Below, one piece after another: positions 1 to 11,067 of a DNA stretch of 64,000 bases (its first letter is position 1; every line of letters starts with the position of its first letter). The notes below the pieces were generated by a model, which was given only the letters and a program-made list of their open reading frames with translations, made no database searches and was not told where the DNA came from. The DNA is from Telopea speciosissima (lineage: Eukaryota > Streptophyta > Magnoliopsida > Proteales > Proteaceae), in the NCBI RefSeq assembly GCF_018873765.1, contig NC_057923.1:61250593-61314592 (forward strand), read 5' to 3'. Made by a program: the position numbers and the translations under genes.

Positions 1-460
1 TAATTAAATTTGTGTACAATGCTGGACCCCGTACAAACTTATATAAAGGGCGTACCCAATGCATGAGGCTCCCGCCACTGCGGGTCTAGGGAGGGTCCCT
101 TACAAATTTATATAGGAAACTCAAAACCAGACTTTGACATTAAAAAGGAAATGACTAATACAATTCTTAACTAATAAGGAAACTGATGAGGAAATTGAAA
201 TAATTAAGGAAACTGACTCAAAATAGGATTGGACTTACAGAATCTTAATCCAGCCTAACTAAAACACTTAATAACAATTAAAATAAAGAAATAAAGGTGC
301 TTAACTAAGTAATACCGTTTGCCTGGCCTCTACTCATATCATAGGCTCATTAAAGTGGTCCATTACAATGAAAACACATGGATCAAAGGCCCAACACATA
401 CATAACCCAACCATATATTTCCAATAAAAATAAGCCCATTTAGGTGATTTAACTGCATCA
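1..460 (-). repeat. 3' LTR, truncated by window edge
   Basis: Starts TGATGCAGTTAAATCACC at 460 on the minus strand, directly after the polypurine tract, and matches 5937-6288. A small SINE fragment interrupts it at 48-100. The R-U5 part lies outside the window. Confidence 0.75.
48..100 (-). mobile_element. 5'-truncated Au-type SINE
   Basis: Contains the Au SINE 3' block (minus strand CCCGCAGTGGCGGGAGCC). It is flanked by a near-identical 16-bp direct repeat at 32-47 and 101-116 (TACAAACTTATATAAA / TACAAATTTATATAGG), the expected target duplication. It is inserted at the TATA region of the 3' LTR. Confidence 0.7.
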
Positions 461-1400
461 ATTCTCCCCACCTTGAAAAACTGAACCTCGAGTTTTGTAG
501 TGACAAGGGGAATCAAAATGTGAGTAGCAGCTTTGACTATTCCCAAACAAAACACTGGTGATGTATGGATGTTAGGAATAAAGTCTTCAACCTTGGGGGT
601 TTTCTCTTGGAAGTAGTAAGGTAGAATCACAAACTCAATAAATTCTCCGACGGTAAGAATAACATCTGGGGTGGTGACAGCTTCATGCAGAGTGTACTCG
701 AAGCCTTCCTTAATCACGACCTCATGCGGTACTACTGCTTTAATCATGTGTTCATCAACCTCTCTAATGCAATACTCCACATCAGCAGCCTCTGGTTGTT
801 GGTCATCCGTCTTAAAAGTCTTCAAGTATTACCTCTTTGTTGTCATTGCAGGCTTCTTTGATTTCTTCATCTTGATCTTCAGATGTAAGCTCTAGTTCTT
901 GAAGTAAAGGAAAATCTTCTACCTTGGAAAGAATTTAATTTTCACTTTGAATCATTGACTCTTCTATGATTGCTGTTTCCTTGCCTTCAATATCCAATTC
1001 AAACTTTTGTAGAAAAATTGGATTCTCCTTTGCTGACTCATCCAAAGTGATAAGCTTTTCACTTTATAATTGTTGGTCTCAGACTCTCAACAATCCTCAA
1101 TTTGCGAACTGAATTTCATTGATGGATGCTTCAAGTTGTCTTTAGCTGAAGGCTTTTTTATGGTAATCTTGTCGAATAGCGAACTTTCTTTGGATATATG
1201 CAGGTAGGTACCTGTGCTCCAGTTCTTCTTTCATCTCCTCCCATGTAGTGGGTGCTCTGCCACGATTCTCAAGCTTCCTTCCATAAGTTCTCCACCATTC
1301 ACTTATTGCACCAATCAATTTCATTGAGCCAACCTCATCTTTCTTGATTTAGAGAGTTCGAACCAGTCAAAAGTAATTATCCAAGCTTGCCAACCAACCA
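334..1400 (-). pseudogene. Degenerate gag and acidic ORF of the gypsy-like element
   Basis: Positions 1142-1324 encode a retrotransposon gag-type segment (SEWWRTYG, then TTWEEMKEELEHRYLP), the usual W-W and R-x-LP pattern of plant Ty3/gypsy gag. Just upstream (about 1325-1420) the frame keeps the typical gag start (DPQIFYGWLASLDNYF) but has stops and shifts. Below it, a glutamate-rich stretch with stops leads into a 163-codon frame (825-334) that runs across the polypurine tract into the 3' LTR. No enzymatic domain is visible. Gag identity rests on motif recognition and is fairly secure; the acidic part is unassigned. Confidence 0.65.
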
Positions 1401-1683
1401 TAAAATATCTGTGGATCATGTTTCCCATTGGAATCCTTCAGTTTGAGCTTGAACTTCTGTGTCATTAAAACATCGTTGGGGTGCACCATTACCATCATTA
1501 AAGTAAGCTCGCATGTGGTCTTTAAAAGTTGATTTGGATGTATTAATCCTCTGTGGGCCTCCGAGTGTGGTTGTTCGTTGTAGAATGTGTTAGATATCTT
1601 GCCTCAGCATCAAGTGGTGTATAACTACCCTGTATAGATGTAGGATTTTGGCTCTTCATTGCTATCAACCTTTCATTCATACT

Positions 1684-2843
1684 TGATGCAGTGGTACAAC
1701 ACTACATCCGCAAGAAGAAGAAGAATAAGAAGCTGTTGTCCAAGTAGTATAGTCAGTAGTATTAGATGTGGATGCATACTTAAATTTTTTTAGTGTGTTT
1801 TTTTATGGTTTTAAATTGAACGGCCCAACCTGGTTGAACCAATGGTTCAATTTAAGTGACTTGAGTCACCTTTTAAATTTTGTAATTTTTTCTTTTATTT
1901 GGATCCACTCCACACCCCCATGATTTAAAGAGGGGGTGTGGGTTCAGTTAGTCGGCTAGGGTCCATTAAGACTCCTAGGCTGAATAGGAGTTAAGGATGT
2001 TAAGCCTATTTAATTAATGAAATTCGTGGAGCTCTCTCATTGTCCACATTTTGAAATTAAAAACTGCTGTTGGCAAGCTGCTGCTTCTCTTCTCTTGTGA
2101 AGACTGTTTTGTGTGTGATCAAAGCAAGGTGGGATTGGTGTGTGATCCAATTGACACCTTGTGGTGTGAAGCTCGGGTAGTTCGAACAACCTTTCTCCCA
2201 AGTTCTCTTCTTCAAGTCTATTGCTGCCTATCTTCCACTGCATTTCCAAGTAAGTTTGAAGCCTCCCCAACCCCAATCTTCTTCTTTAAAACCCTATACA
2301 GCACAACCCTAACTTTCCCCTTTTATTTTCTTCAATTTCCCTGAACCTAATTCACTCGCAGCCCTAACCCACCATCAGAATTCAGCCGTATTTGGATCAC
2401 AACATCCTCACAACACCCCTTCCACTCGACCTTCACCTCTGCCCCATCCTACCATCAAAACACTAAATTCCATTAATTCCCATTAAACCCGGAAGCCTAA
2501 AATACAGCCTAGCCATATCCAACCATCAACAGACTTCCATACCCTGGCCAAGTGACTCTCACCATCACTAGAGAACTCGACTTTAACCCCTTGCCCTAAT
2601 TCCATCTCTCAACCCTAGATCCCCTCACTTTCCTCTTTTCAAAAACCCGAAACCTAATTTGCTGTTCTTTGGCTTCTCACATTTCCGCTCATCAAAACAT
2701 CATGCCTACAAAAACATACCTTCAAACCCTAACCTAACCCTAATTTGGACTGAAAACCCCTTTTTTGCCCAATTGGACTGCCTGTTCATAGCAGATCCTG
2801 TTGCGGCTCCTAACTGGTATCCTTGCCACCTAGGGCTATATTA
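1684..2843 (+). mobile_element. Solo LTR-like insertion A (TGATGCAG..CTATATTA)
   Basis: Flanked by the 5-bp duplication ATACT (1679-1683 and 2844-2848). The host sequence reads through the insertion: the flanks join to ttcattcatACTcttctgattag, matching the intact duplicate near 2970-2990. The termini match those of insertion B at 17321-18645 and of the gypsy-like LTR (start TGATGC, end CTAYATTA). A pyrimidine-rich leader starts near 2090. The frames inside are not genes. Confidence 0.75.
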
Positions 2844-2849
2844 ATACTC

Positions 2850-3057
2850 TTCTGATTAGAAGTTAAAACTGTTGTAAGTTGTAACATCTCTAACACCCTA
2901 GCCATAGGATCAGGTGGGTCTGGAGTTCCTGTATAGGTGTAGGATTTCAGATCTGTATTGCTAGCAACCTTTCATCCATGCTCTTCTGATTAGAAGTTAA
3001 CTGTTGTAACATCTCCAACACCCTAGCCATAGGATCAGGTGGGTTTGGAGTTCTTGA
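2850..3057. repeat. Tandem duplication in the gypsy-like leader region
   Basis: The block running from TCTGATTAGAAGTTAA to GGATCAGGTGGGT occurs at 2850-2935 and again at about 2980-3050, separated by a piece also present at 1630-1680. It is a local duplication downstream of the primer-binding site. Confidence 0.6.
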
Positions 3058-3241
3058 CCTATTCTCTGTAGCTCAAATACCATTTAATGTAGTACTGTAA
3101 TTGAATAATCAAAACAGAACCAAAACAGAATCTTTTCTTATAGAATAAAAAATCAGATTGGGGAGAAATCACATAGATCAAAATTAGATGGTCTGAGGAG
3201 AATTGAAATTCAATTCGAGTTCAGGAATCAAGGGGTAGAAC

Positions 3242-4479
3242 CATGGTTGTCATACTGCCTAGGTGAACCAAGGTGTTGGAGGATGCATGGATGCAAGGCG
3301 GCACCAGCAAGGCGGCCAAAACACCCGCCTATGCAACCAAAAGGCGACACTGGTTGTCAAGGCGGGCACCTGGGCAACGCCTAGGCGACTATGGGTCGAA
3401 CAGTTGCTGAAATTCTCAACTTTATCCAAAGGTTGGATCAGGAATCATGAATCAATCATAGTAGTATTAGCATAGTTGTGAAGGTGTCGCGGTGGATTTT
3501 TGGGGCCCCAGACGATTGCCGCTTTAGTGGTTTTTAACGCCTTAGTATTATCTAGCTAGATTGGCCCTTATTTATGCCAAATATCATTTAAAGTAAATGT
3601 TTTCATTTACTTGAGATATTATTCATAAATAAATACCCCTTATTTGAATCCAATAAAAATAGTTAAAAAATCAAATTCCAAAAGGATAAAAAGTCAACCC
3701 CTCAGTTCAAGAACAAAAACCGGATTTATGGCGGTAAGTGAAAATTTTAACTTTCTAATACTGGAGTTTTTCTCAAATCTAAAAATTCCATAAATCTTAA
3801 TATGGTAGTACATTGCTAAAAACCAAAGTATGGTAAAATATTAATTTGTTGTGATATATAAAAAATATTTTCATTCAGAGCGATTTTCATAGCATTCATG
3901 CACATCAAATAAATTGACCGGAACATAACTCCTTTAATATAAATCAGATTTAAGCAATCTTGGATTTATTGGAAAACTGGTTTTGTGTTCTACCAAATGC
4001 AAAAACTCTCATGTAAAAAATAAGATTATTTTGCTAATCAAACTTCTCAGAGAACAAAAACATTTCTCTAAATTGAGAGCAGTTTAATTACTTATAGATA
4101 AGATCATATTTTCTAAAAATAGTATAAACCAAATGTGAGACTAGGTATACCGGGACAATGACCAATTCCAAGAACAGTCTAAACCAAATGTATGTTTTGA
4201 TTGTTTTAAACTTCCAATAGCTTGCTTCTTCAATTCTGTATGTTTTGATTGTTGTAAATTTCCAATAGCTTGCTTGCTTCAATTCTGCTGTCTTCTAGTT
4301 CTATGCTGATTTTTATGACTTGATGTGGTATAATGTTGATTTTTTATGATATAAGGTATATATTGTAGCATACTAAATATTGTTAGAAAATAGGGGAAAT
4401 AAAAATAACACTTGGGCGCCTTGGTCGCCTAAGCGCTTAGGTACCCCTCCACCGCCTTGGGTTGCTTTTGCAACTATGA
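3242..4479. mobile_element. Word-type inverted-repeat element (GGCG family), probably composite
   Basis: Left end ATGGTTGTCA and right end TGCAACTATG resemble the CATAGTTGTCA ends of the element at 4586. Both end zones are packed with GGCG/CGCC/CTAGGCG words (3265-3400 and 4410-4470). The AT-rich middle includes a ~48-bp tandem duplication at 4189-4285. No clear 8-bp target duplication is visible, and a second similar start (CATAGTTGTGAAGG) near 3472 suggests two overlapping insertions. Confidence 0.5.
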
Positions 4480-4585
4480 GTACTAGGAGAGGGGTATAAC
4501 AGCAAATTCACAACTCAGATTGAAATTCAGATAACAGAAATATGATGGCCAATTGATTCTGGTCAGATGACAGAAATATCAGCAA

Positions 4586-5298
4586 CATAGTTGTCACGTC
4601 GTCACGGCGATCCAAGTTGGTGGAGGGGTGTCATGTCGATATATCGACATGTCGCCCGCCATGGCGATCATATCGACCATGTTTTTTTTTTTTTCTTCTT
4701 TATTTTTAATGTCATTTGGTATGCTATAATATATACCCTATAACATAAAAAATTAACATGAAAGTTTAATTCATGAAAGTGTAATATCCATTAGTGTATA
4801 TGAAATCATGGATTATCAAATAATTGATAGCACTAGTCTTGCTGAAAATAAAGTTGAAAAATCATGAGAGTTGAGATATGATTCATATGAAAGTGACTTC
4901 AAAAGTAAGTAACAAAACAAAAAAACAATTACAAGAACGTAATTTATATTGAGTGAATAAAGCTAATAAACAACCCATCTAAATAAATAAAAAAAATTTG
5001 CTGATGTGAATATGTGATTGTGTATTAGTGTTTTCTGTTTGATGTGTTTTTCATTTTTTTTATGTTTAGGAAAAAACATTAAAATAAAAAATGCTTAAAA
5101 AAAATTATTGTTAAAAAATTAAGTTTTATAATTTGAAACAACCATGTCGCCTGATATGGCCATATGTCGTGGTATGGCGTCCATGGCGGCACCATGGCGA
5201 CGACATGGAAGCCATATCGGTCGATATTCTTACATCATCCATATCGGTGGTCGATATGCCCACTTCTTCAGCGATATGGCGCCGCCATGACAACTATG
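4586..5298. mobile_element. hAT-like non-autonomous element, CGATATGTCG word family
   Basis: Perfect 11-bp terminal inverted repeats CATAGTTGTCA / TGACAACTATG, flanked by a perfect 8-bp duplication ATCAGCAA (4578-4585 and 5299-5306). An 8-bp TSD is the hAT hallmark. The end zones consist of reiterated degenerate words (CGACATGTCG, CGATATGTCG, CATGGCG) around an AT-rich core with no coding capacity. Confidence 0.8.
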
Positions 5299-5439
5299 AT
5301 CAGCAATAATAGATCAATTGGAACAGTAACTTGAGTCAGCAATCAGACAGATGGTATTATATCTGAAAAACAGGGGCAGAATTGGAATTCTTTAATATAC
5401 CCTGATCAGCAGGTCTGATCAGCTAGAGTTTCTGGTCAA

Positions 5440-5595
5440 AGGCAGTGTAAAAGGGGGGGGGGGGGGCAGTTGTCTGGGGAAGGTCATAATGTATGCAGCC
5501 TTACCCCCGCCTCGCGGAGAGGCTGTTTCCAGACTCGAACCGGCGACCACTAGGTCGCAATGGAGGAACCTTACCGTTGTACCAAGGCCCACTTC
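5440..5595 (-). mobile_element. Au-type SINE copy with a 14-bp G run
   Basis: On the minus strand it has an A-box-like segment, a B box (GGTTCGAGTC) and the Au body with GTAAGGCTGCATACATTATG. The 3' part is replaced or expanded by a G homopolymer at 5453-5466. It is inserted in the gypsy-like 5' LTR. Confidence 0.75.
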
Positions 5596-6288
5596 TTTTA
5601 GGTCTAAGAGCTACTCTTAAAAATTTGAGGATTGTCTTATGGCCAGATTCCCTCAGTTGAAATCCGTGTAAAAAAAGTCTTGCATATGAATTCCAGATCA
5701 GATTAGGAATTGCAGAAAATTCAAGGGAGCACTTACTTGAATAATTAATTAATGGAGAAGTAGATGGAGGAAGAAGAATGAGAACAATGGGAAAGAGAAG
5801 GGCACCGGGCTTCCCACCGCAAGGTGTTTAGATGGATCAAACACCAACCAGCCTTATCAAACACAAGGTTTCTTGATTGAACACAAGGGATTCTTCACAC
5901 AGGAAGGAGAGCAACAAAGACGAAGCTTTTCATTAATCAAAATTCGTGTACAATGCTGGACCCCCTTGTAAACTTATATAGAAACTCAAAAACAAACATT
6001 GATACTAAAAAGGAAAGAGGCCCAACCTAATCCTTAACTAATAAGGTAATCTTAACTGACTCAAAACAGGACTGGACTTATAGAATCCTAATCCAGCCTA
6101 ACTAAAACACTTGATAACAATTAAAATAAACAAATCAAGGCACTTAACTAAGTAATCCCGTATGCCTAGCCTCTACCCATGTTATGGGCCCATTAAGTGA
6201 CTCATTACAATGGGAACACATGGGATCAAAGGCCCAACACAGCTTATTTCCAATAAAATAAGCCCATTTAGGTGATTTAATTGCATCG

Positions 6289-6627
6289 AATTCTAGTTCT
6301 TACGATTTTTTTTAATTAGTTGGAGTGATTTTTCATTAATGGGAGATTATTTAAAACCAGTTAGTTCTATGCTAATACGGAGCTTTTTCTGTCTGCATTA
6401 TGTAAATTTCTTACTTCATCTTTTTACATCGACAATCAAAGCATGAATTTTGGGTTCTGTAATTTTTATTTATTTTTGCTCTTGTAGCTGTTTCTCCTGT
6501 AAATTAGAGTATTTTGACACATTTAGTTTCTGTCCTTGTAGCTGTTTCTCCTGTAAATTAGATTATTTTGACACGTTTAATTTTTCTATATTTCTTATTG
6601 CTAAGACTGTAGTGGCTTTCATTGTAG
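6289..6627 (+). other. 3' end of UCH intron 1
   Basis: AT-rich sequence ending in a T-rich tract and CATTGTAG acceptor at 6627. It contains a ~50-bp tandem duplication (CTTGTAGCTGTTTCTCCTG at about 6481 and 6534). No start codon matching the UCH N-terminus is present. Confidence 0.6.
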
Positions 6628-8820
6628 GTGTGTTTACTGAACTTATACAACAGATGCAAGTAAAAGGTGTCCAGGTGATCTGCATGTGCAGCCTGATATC
6701 CTGTTTTATTTCTTATGTATAATTTTTTTTTGAGGTCATGTTTCAAATATTCATAAGATTGATGTGGGGCGAAGTCATCTTTGGTATGGAGAAATTCATT
6801 GACGAGAGGTTCTCCACAGGAACCATATAGAGCAATCTTGACACCGGGTGTTTGAATGTTATTTTCTGCCACCTGGCAGCTCAATGGCAATGGAACTGTG
6901 GACATGTTACTTATATCCCCATCTACGCATGTGATAAGTTTTAGCCTAAATGCGTTACAACAAATGGCATGATCCACAAATCTATTTGGTGGAAATCTGA
7001 TGGCTGAAAATACTAGGTCAAATATCCAATACAAGGTAAAAAAATATGGTTGGGTTTGGTTATGAGAGTTAATATATGCCCGATCTACGTGCCTATCTGT
7101 CCGACATTAAAATGGCCAGATAAGTGGGCGAAAGTACAAGGAGAAATGTTCATTACGTGATTGTCCCATATGTTTGAAAAGGGCCATGAAATTTGCATGT
7201 AGGTAATCAAAGAGGTAAAGAGGTGCCCTAGCTTCCTAGTGGTTGGATTGAATTACTTCCCATACATTCGTCACGACAATGCCCATTAGGAAACCTCTGC
7301 CATCTAAGATAATTAGATATTTGTGTGGTCATGTTAGGATGTTAAGAATCTTTATATCGTCTCTGTTTTCTTGTTGGCAAATTATATGGTAATTAGTTTT
7401 CTTCCTCCCCCCTCCGCCCCCCCCCCCCCCCCCCCCCTTTCTGAATTTTAGTCAGTACCAAAAGTATTGCTGGATTATTTACAAACTTCAAGCAAGTTTG
7501 ACTTTGTCCAACATGTTGGTAGCAATAGAGACTTGTCTTTGTCTTGAAACCTAGTTATAATAATAATACCATTCACTATATGATTATATAGGACAGTTTC
7601 CTGACAATGCTGGATTTTGAGGGGAACTTAATGTTTGTGCCCTTCAGCTTGTGTTTTTCCTCAGTTAGGAGTAAATGCCTTGCTTGTGTGCTGCAGGTTG
7701 AGGAATTGTATTCATTGGACCTCGAATCCTTGAACAATCTCCAGTCAGTTATCACAACCTTTCTCAGATTATAATATCTTACAAGCACATGTGTATCTAC
7801 ATTTTTTGACTTTTCGAAAAAATTATTTGTTGCTGTTTTGTTTGTTTTTATTTTTTAATATTTGCAGGCCAGTGTTTGGATTGATTTTTCTTTTTAAGTG
7901 GCGTCCGGGAGAGAAAGATGACCGTCTTGTAATTAAGGATCCTAACCCAAACTTATTTTTTGCGAGCCAGGTTAGTATAGATTAAATGAAGGATGTGGAA
8001 TATTAACTTGAAAAACCCATGGTCTGAATGTTTTTTAATCTCGCAGGTTATTAACAATGCATGTGCCACACAAGCCATCCTCTCCATTCTTGTGAATTGT
8101 CCAGACATTGACGTTGGCCCTGAACTTTCCAATTTGAAAGAATTCACTAAGAATTTCCCTCCAGAGCTCAAGGGGTTGGCAATTAACAATAGTGAAGCCA
8201 TACGTACAGCTCACAATAGTTTTGCAAGACCTGAGCCATTTGTGCCCGAGGAACAGAAAGCTGCTGGGAAGGATGATGATGTATACCATTTTATAAGCTA
8301 TTTGCCTTTTGAAGGAGTCTTGTATGAGCTTGATGGATTGAAAGAAGGACCCATTAGCCTTGGGCCATGCTCTGGTGGGCAAGATGATCTAGATTGGTTG
8401 CGAATGGTGCAACCAGTGATCCAGGAACGTATTGAAAGGTATTCTAGAAGTGAGATAAGATTCAATCTCTTGGCAGTTATAAAGAATAGGAAGGAGGTTT
8501 ACACTGCTGAACTGAAGGAACTTCAGAGGAAAAGGGAACGCATTTTGCAGGAGCTGAATGCTGCACGGTCAGACAGGATGGACAGTGCAAATATTGATTC
8601 ACTCAACAGAACGCTGCAAGAAATAAATTCTGGAATTGAGAGTGCTACAGAGAAGATATTGATCGAAGAAGAGAAATTTAAGAAGTGGAGAACAGAAAAT
8701 ATCCGGAGAAAACACAACTATATACCCTTTTTGTTCAACTTCCTCAAGCTCCTAGCTGAAAAGAAGCAGTTGAAACCCCTTATTGAGAAGGCGAAGCAGA
8801 AGTCAGTGCAGCCCAAGTGA
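6628..8820 (+). CDS. UCH2: Ubiquitin C-terminal hydrolase, UCH37/UCHL5 type (exons 2-5; exon 1 not in window)
   Basis: A cysteine deubiquitinase that trims ubiquitin, in other eukaryotes from chains bound at the 26S proteasome. Visible exons: 6628-6674, 7697-7743, 7868-7970 and 8047-8820 (stop TGA at 8818). All have AG/GT borders and phases that join without a shift. The joined product starts [16 protein letters not shown], then [16 protein letters not shown], and continues through the UCH domain. Catalytic features are present: FFASQ (oxyanion Gln), NNAC (nucleophile Cys), VYHFISY (His) and YELDGL (Asp). A coiled-coil region and the C-terminal UCH37 domain ([13 protein letters not shown]) follow. 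With the usual ~10-residue exon 1 (MSW.. in relatives) it would be about 333 aa, normal for plant UCH1/UCH2. Exon 2 starts in phase 1, so an upstream exon is required. None exists between 6289 and 6627, and a gypsy-like element occupies 1-6288. UCH1 versus UCH2 orthology is not resolved. Confidence 0.93.
7417..7437. repeat. Poly(C) run of 21 in UCH intron 2
   Basis: An uninterrupted C run preceded by CCTCCCCCCTCCG. It lies in the intron between exons 2 and 3, clear of both splice sites. Confidence 0.9.
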
Positions 8821-10006
8821 AAGGTCCTATTTTTAGTTTTACTGTGTGGGACCTTGTTGTAGGAGCAGTAACCAAAGCAAGAAGTATACATTATTTTGGA
8901 ATGTACTGTGCCTGTTTAACTGCGACGATGGAAGTAGGACCTATATTTGCCCTCAACTTGCCCAATTGTCTTGAGAACCATCTTTTTCTTATTGTATTTA
9001 TTGCAGATGTAAGCCCCATAGTAAGTGATGACAGCCTTCCAAATATTTTTCCTTCCAAAATCCAGTTTTTCTCAATTGCCTCGTCGATGGCTGATCGCCC
9101 TAGTCTAACTGTCCTTTAAAACACTGGTACAATTGTATTTCCAAGCTAGAAGATATCTTAAAAAAAACCATCCTATTGATCGATCTTTACATGTTTCTTG
9201 CCTACAATTCAGATCAGAATGGTCAAATAATGTGGTGGGATCGGTGGCCATGATCAAGTCCTCTGAGATCTGTAATGCTTTGTCTGGACTCGAGTGCATT
9301 TCACCTTGATCTCCTTTTTGTGCACATTATGGTCTAAATATTGGTGTGGAGGCGCATTTCACTAGCAGCCTTCTTTCTCCATTTAAGAATGTAAATGTGT
9401 AGCTCAATATTCATTTGGAACCCTAGTTCTTATCCATTTCAGTTATTTTATTTATCTGTGTGATTGAATTTTTTTTTGTTCTCAATTACAGTCTAAGATT
9501 AGGGATGAGGGAAAAAGTTTCTCTGAGTCACTGGGGCAGGGAATGCTAGCACCTCTGTTTATTTCATTGCCTTCTTACATATAATACTGTTTTGTCGCTC
9601 CTCTCCTTATTGGTGCTCCCCAATGTTGCTTCCTCATAGAACCCTCTCTCGATTGGTTTCTGTCCAGGAGTTTAGGTCCTGCACCAGCCTCCTTATATGT
9701 CTCTCTCTCCTCAGTCCTCCCTTTAAAATTACCTCCCTGTGCCCCCCATGGATTGAACCGAATTGGGGGTGGGGGGTTGCTTTGGGTCTCATGCAGGTGT
9801 GGGAGCGTAGAAAGCCCTCTTATTCTCTTTACTCTTGACATACTGCTGGTATGTACAAACCTATCATTCTCTTTCTTCGTAACACTCGCTCATTGACAAT
9901 GTGAACCGCTTCCGTGCCCCCATTGGCTTGGCATAAGAGATTTCATCTCACTACCGGTAGTGTGTGATTCCCTTGTCCATTCTATTTTCATTTATAATAT
10001 CATAAA
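8821..10006 (+). other. UCH 3' flank
   Basis: Probably holds the 3' UTR (to roughly 9.4 kb), but no canonical AATAAA was found close to the stop. 9590-9840 is a pyrimidine-rich block that looks repetitive. Short open frames here resemble nothing known. Confidence 0.4.
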
Positions 10007-10144
10007 GGGCTCATGTTCTCTGTGCCGCAGCACAGGCTGCGCCAAGATACATGGGCCTGCCACTCAGGGGGGCAAGGTGGTCATTGCGCCCACCCCCATT
10101 TGTCTGGGCACAGCCTGCGCCCCCGGCACAGAGAACGTTCTCCG
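10007..10144. mobile_element. Palindromic Mutator-like MITE (GTTCTCTGTGCCG family)
   Basis: The arms GTTCTCTGTGCCG and CGGCACAGAGAAC are inverted, and much of the element can fold back on itself. A 9-bp direct repeat TATCATAAA flanks it at 9998-10006 and 10145-10153. Relatives appear at 58907-59048 and probably 42520-42640. Confidence 0.75.
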
Positions 10145-10380
10145 TATCATAAAACATAACAAATTCTATTACGGAGAGCTAATGATTTTCAGGATATGCT
10201 CTTGGTATGTATCTCTTTGTATAAAATCTCAAAATATAGTCTTGGGCTCTCCTTGAAACATTAGGTGAAAGAGAGGGCCCTTATCACTTGGAAGAACAAA
10301 GCTAGTACCTAGACACACCACCATGACTTGCAGTACCAGTATCGATTACCCTCTCTGTATTAGGAAGCTTTAAATATAAA

Positions 10381-10381
10381 T

Positions 10382-10416
<35 letters not shown>
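10381..10416. repeat. (CT)n(CA)n microsatellite
   Basis: A CT run followed by a CA run, just beyond the degenerate 3' end of the GEMIN2-like relic. Confidence 0.9.
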
Positions 10417-10839
10417 AGTGCAATGTACATTTCCAACTAATAGTATCTCCTTGACAAACGGCTAGCAGTTTCAAATGAGTCTATGAGTCTCTTTAGCATT
10501 GAAACTCGAGATACAAGGTTCATCCTTGAAATTACTGAGAGGGTAGGACGGCTACTGGCAGAGACACTATAAGTTTCAAGACTGCAACCTTCAACAGTCT
10601 GGCTGGTATTATCCTCTTCATAATCCCTCAGGAAAGATAGTAAACTCCCAGAATTTTTAGGACTAAAGGTCGTCAAATGCTAGGAAGTGTCATCTTCAGC
10701 AGTCATATGCGCTTGCAGGCATCAGAAGTTTGAAGACCCACACCCCAAGATGTTGGCAACTGTCATCTTCAACAAGGGTCAAGAGTGACTGCAGATGAGC
10801 AGAATCCTTAGGATCACTACTCCCCATGTGAGACAGAGC

Positions 10840-11023
10840 CTGAATTATTAAGAGAAATGTAGAAAAATTAGCTCAATTCACTTGGGAGGTAAGCCAGATT
10901 TAGTTAATCTATGATCCTTTGATTGAGCAACTCACCCCGTGTGTAGCTAATGACCTATGATGGTATCATACTGTAGTCCTGGGAATTTTGGCAGAAGTAA
11001 TCTATCTAAGTAGTGTGTGTGTG

Positions 11024-11067
<44 letters not shown>

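Larger units (their letters stand above)
1..6288 (-). mobile_element. Degenerate Ty3/gypsy-like LTR retrotransposon, right-to-left
   Basis: Two copies of one LTR flank a short interior. The 5' LTR is 3085-6288 (about 1.1 kb once inserted elements are removed) and the 3' LTR runs from 460 off the left edge. The primer-binding site at 3071-3082 reads TGGTATTTGAGC on the minus strand, two bases past the LTR end, close to the initiator-Met site TGGTATCAGAGC. A polypurine tract (GGTGGGGAGAAT) sits directly before the 3' LTR at 461-472. The interior is only about 1.5 kb after removing a solo LTR at 1684-2843. It encodes a broken gag and an acidic stretch but no visible protease, RT or integrase, so it looks non-autonomous. 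The element fills the region upstream of UCH exon 2. Confidence 0.8.
3085..6288 (-). repeat. 5' LTR, interrupted by hAT-like elements and an Au SINE
   Basis: On the minus strand the LTR starts CGATGCAATTAAATCACC (the other copy starts TGATGCA) and ends CTACATTA next to the primer-binding site. A TATA-like CTATATAAG lies near 5975. Positions 5937-6288 match 1-460. The remainder is interrupted by elements at 3242-4479, 4586-5298 and about 5440-5595. Confidence 0.75.

Noticed and set aside
6558..7034. 158-codon minus-strand frame
   Set aside because: Spans UCH exon 2 and intron 2 in antisense; no recognisable domain.
8035..8382. 115-codon minus-strand frame
   Set aside because: Antisense to UCH exon 5.
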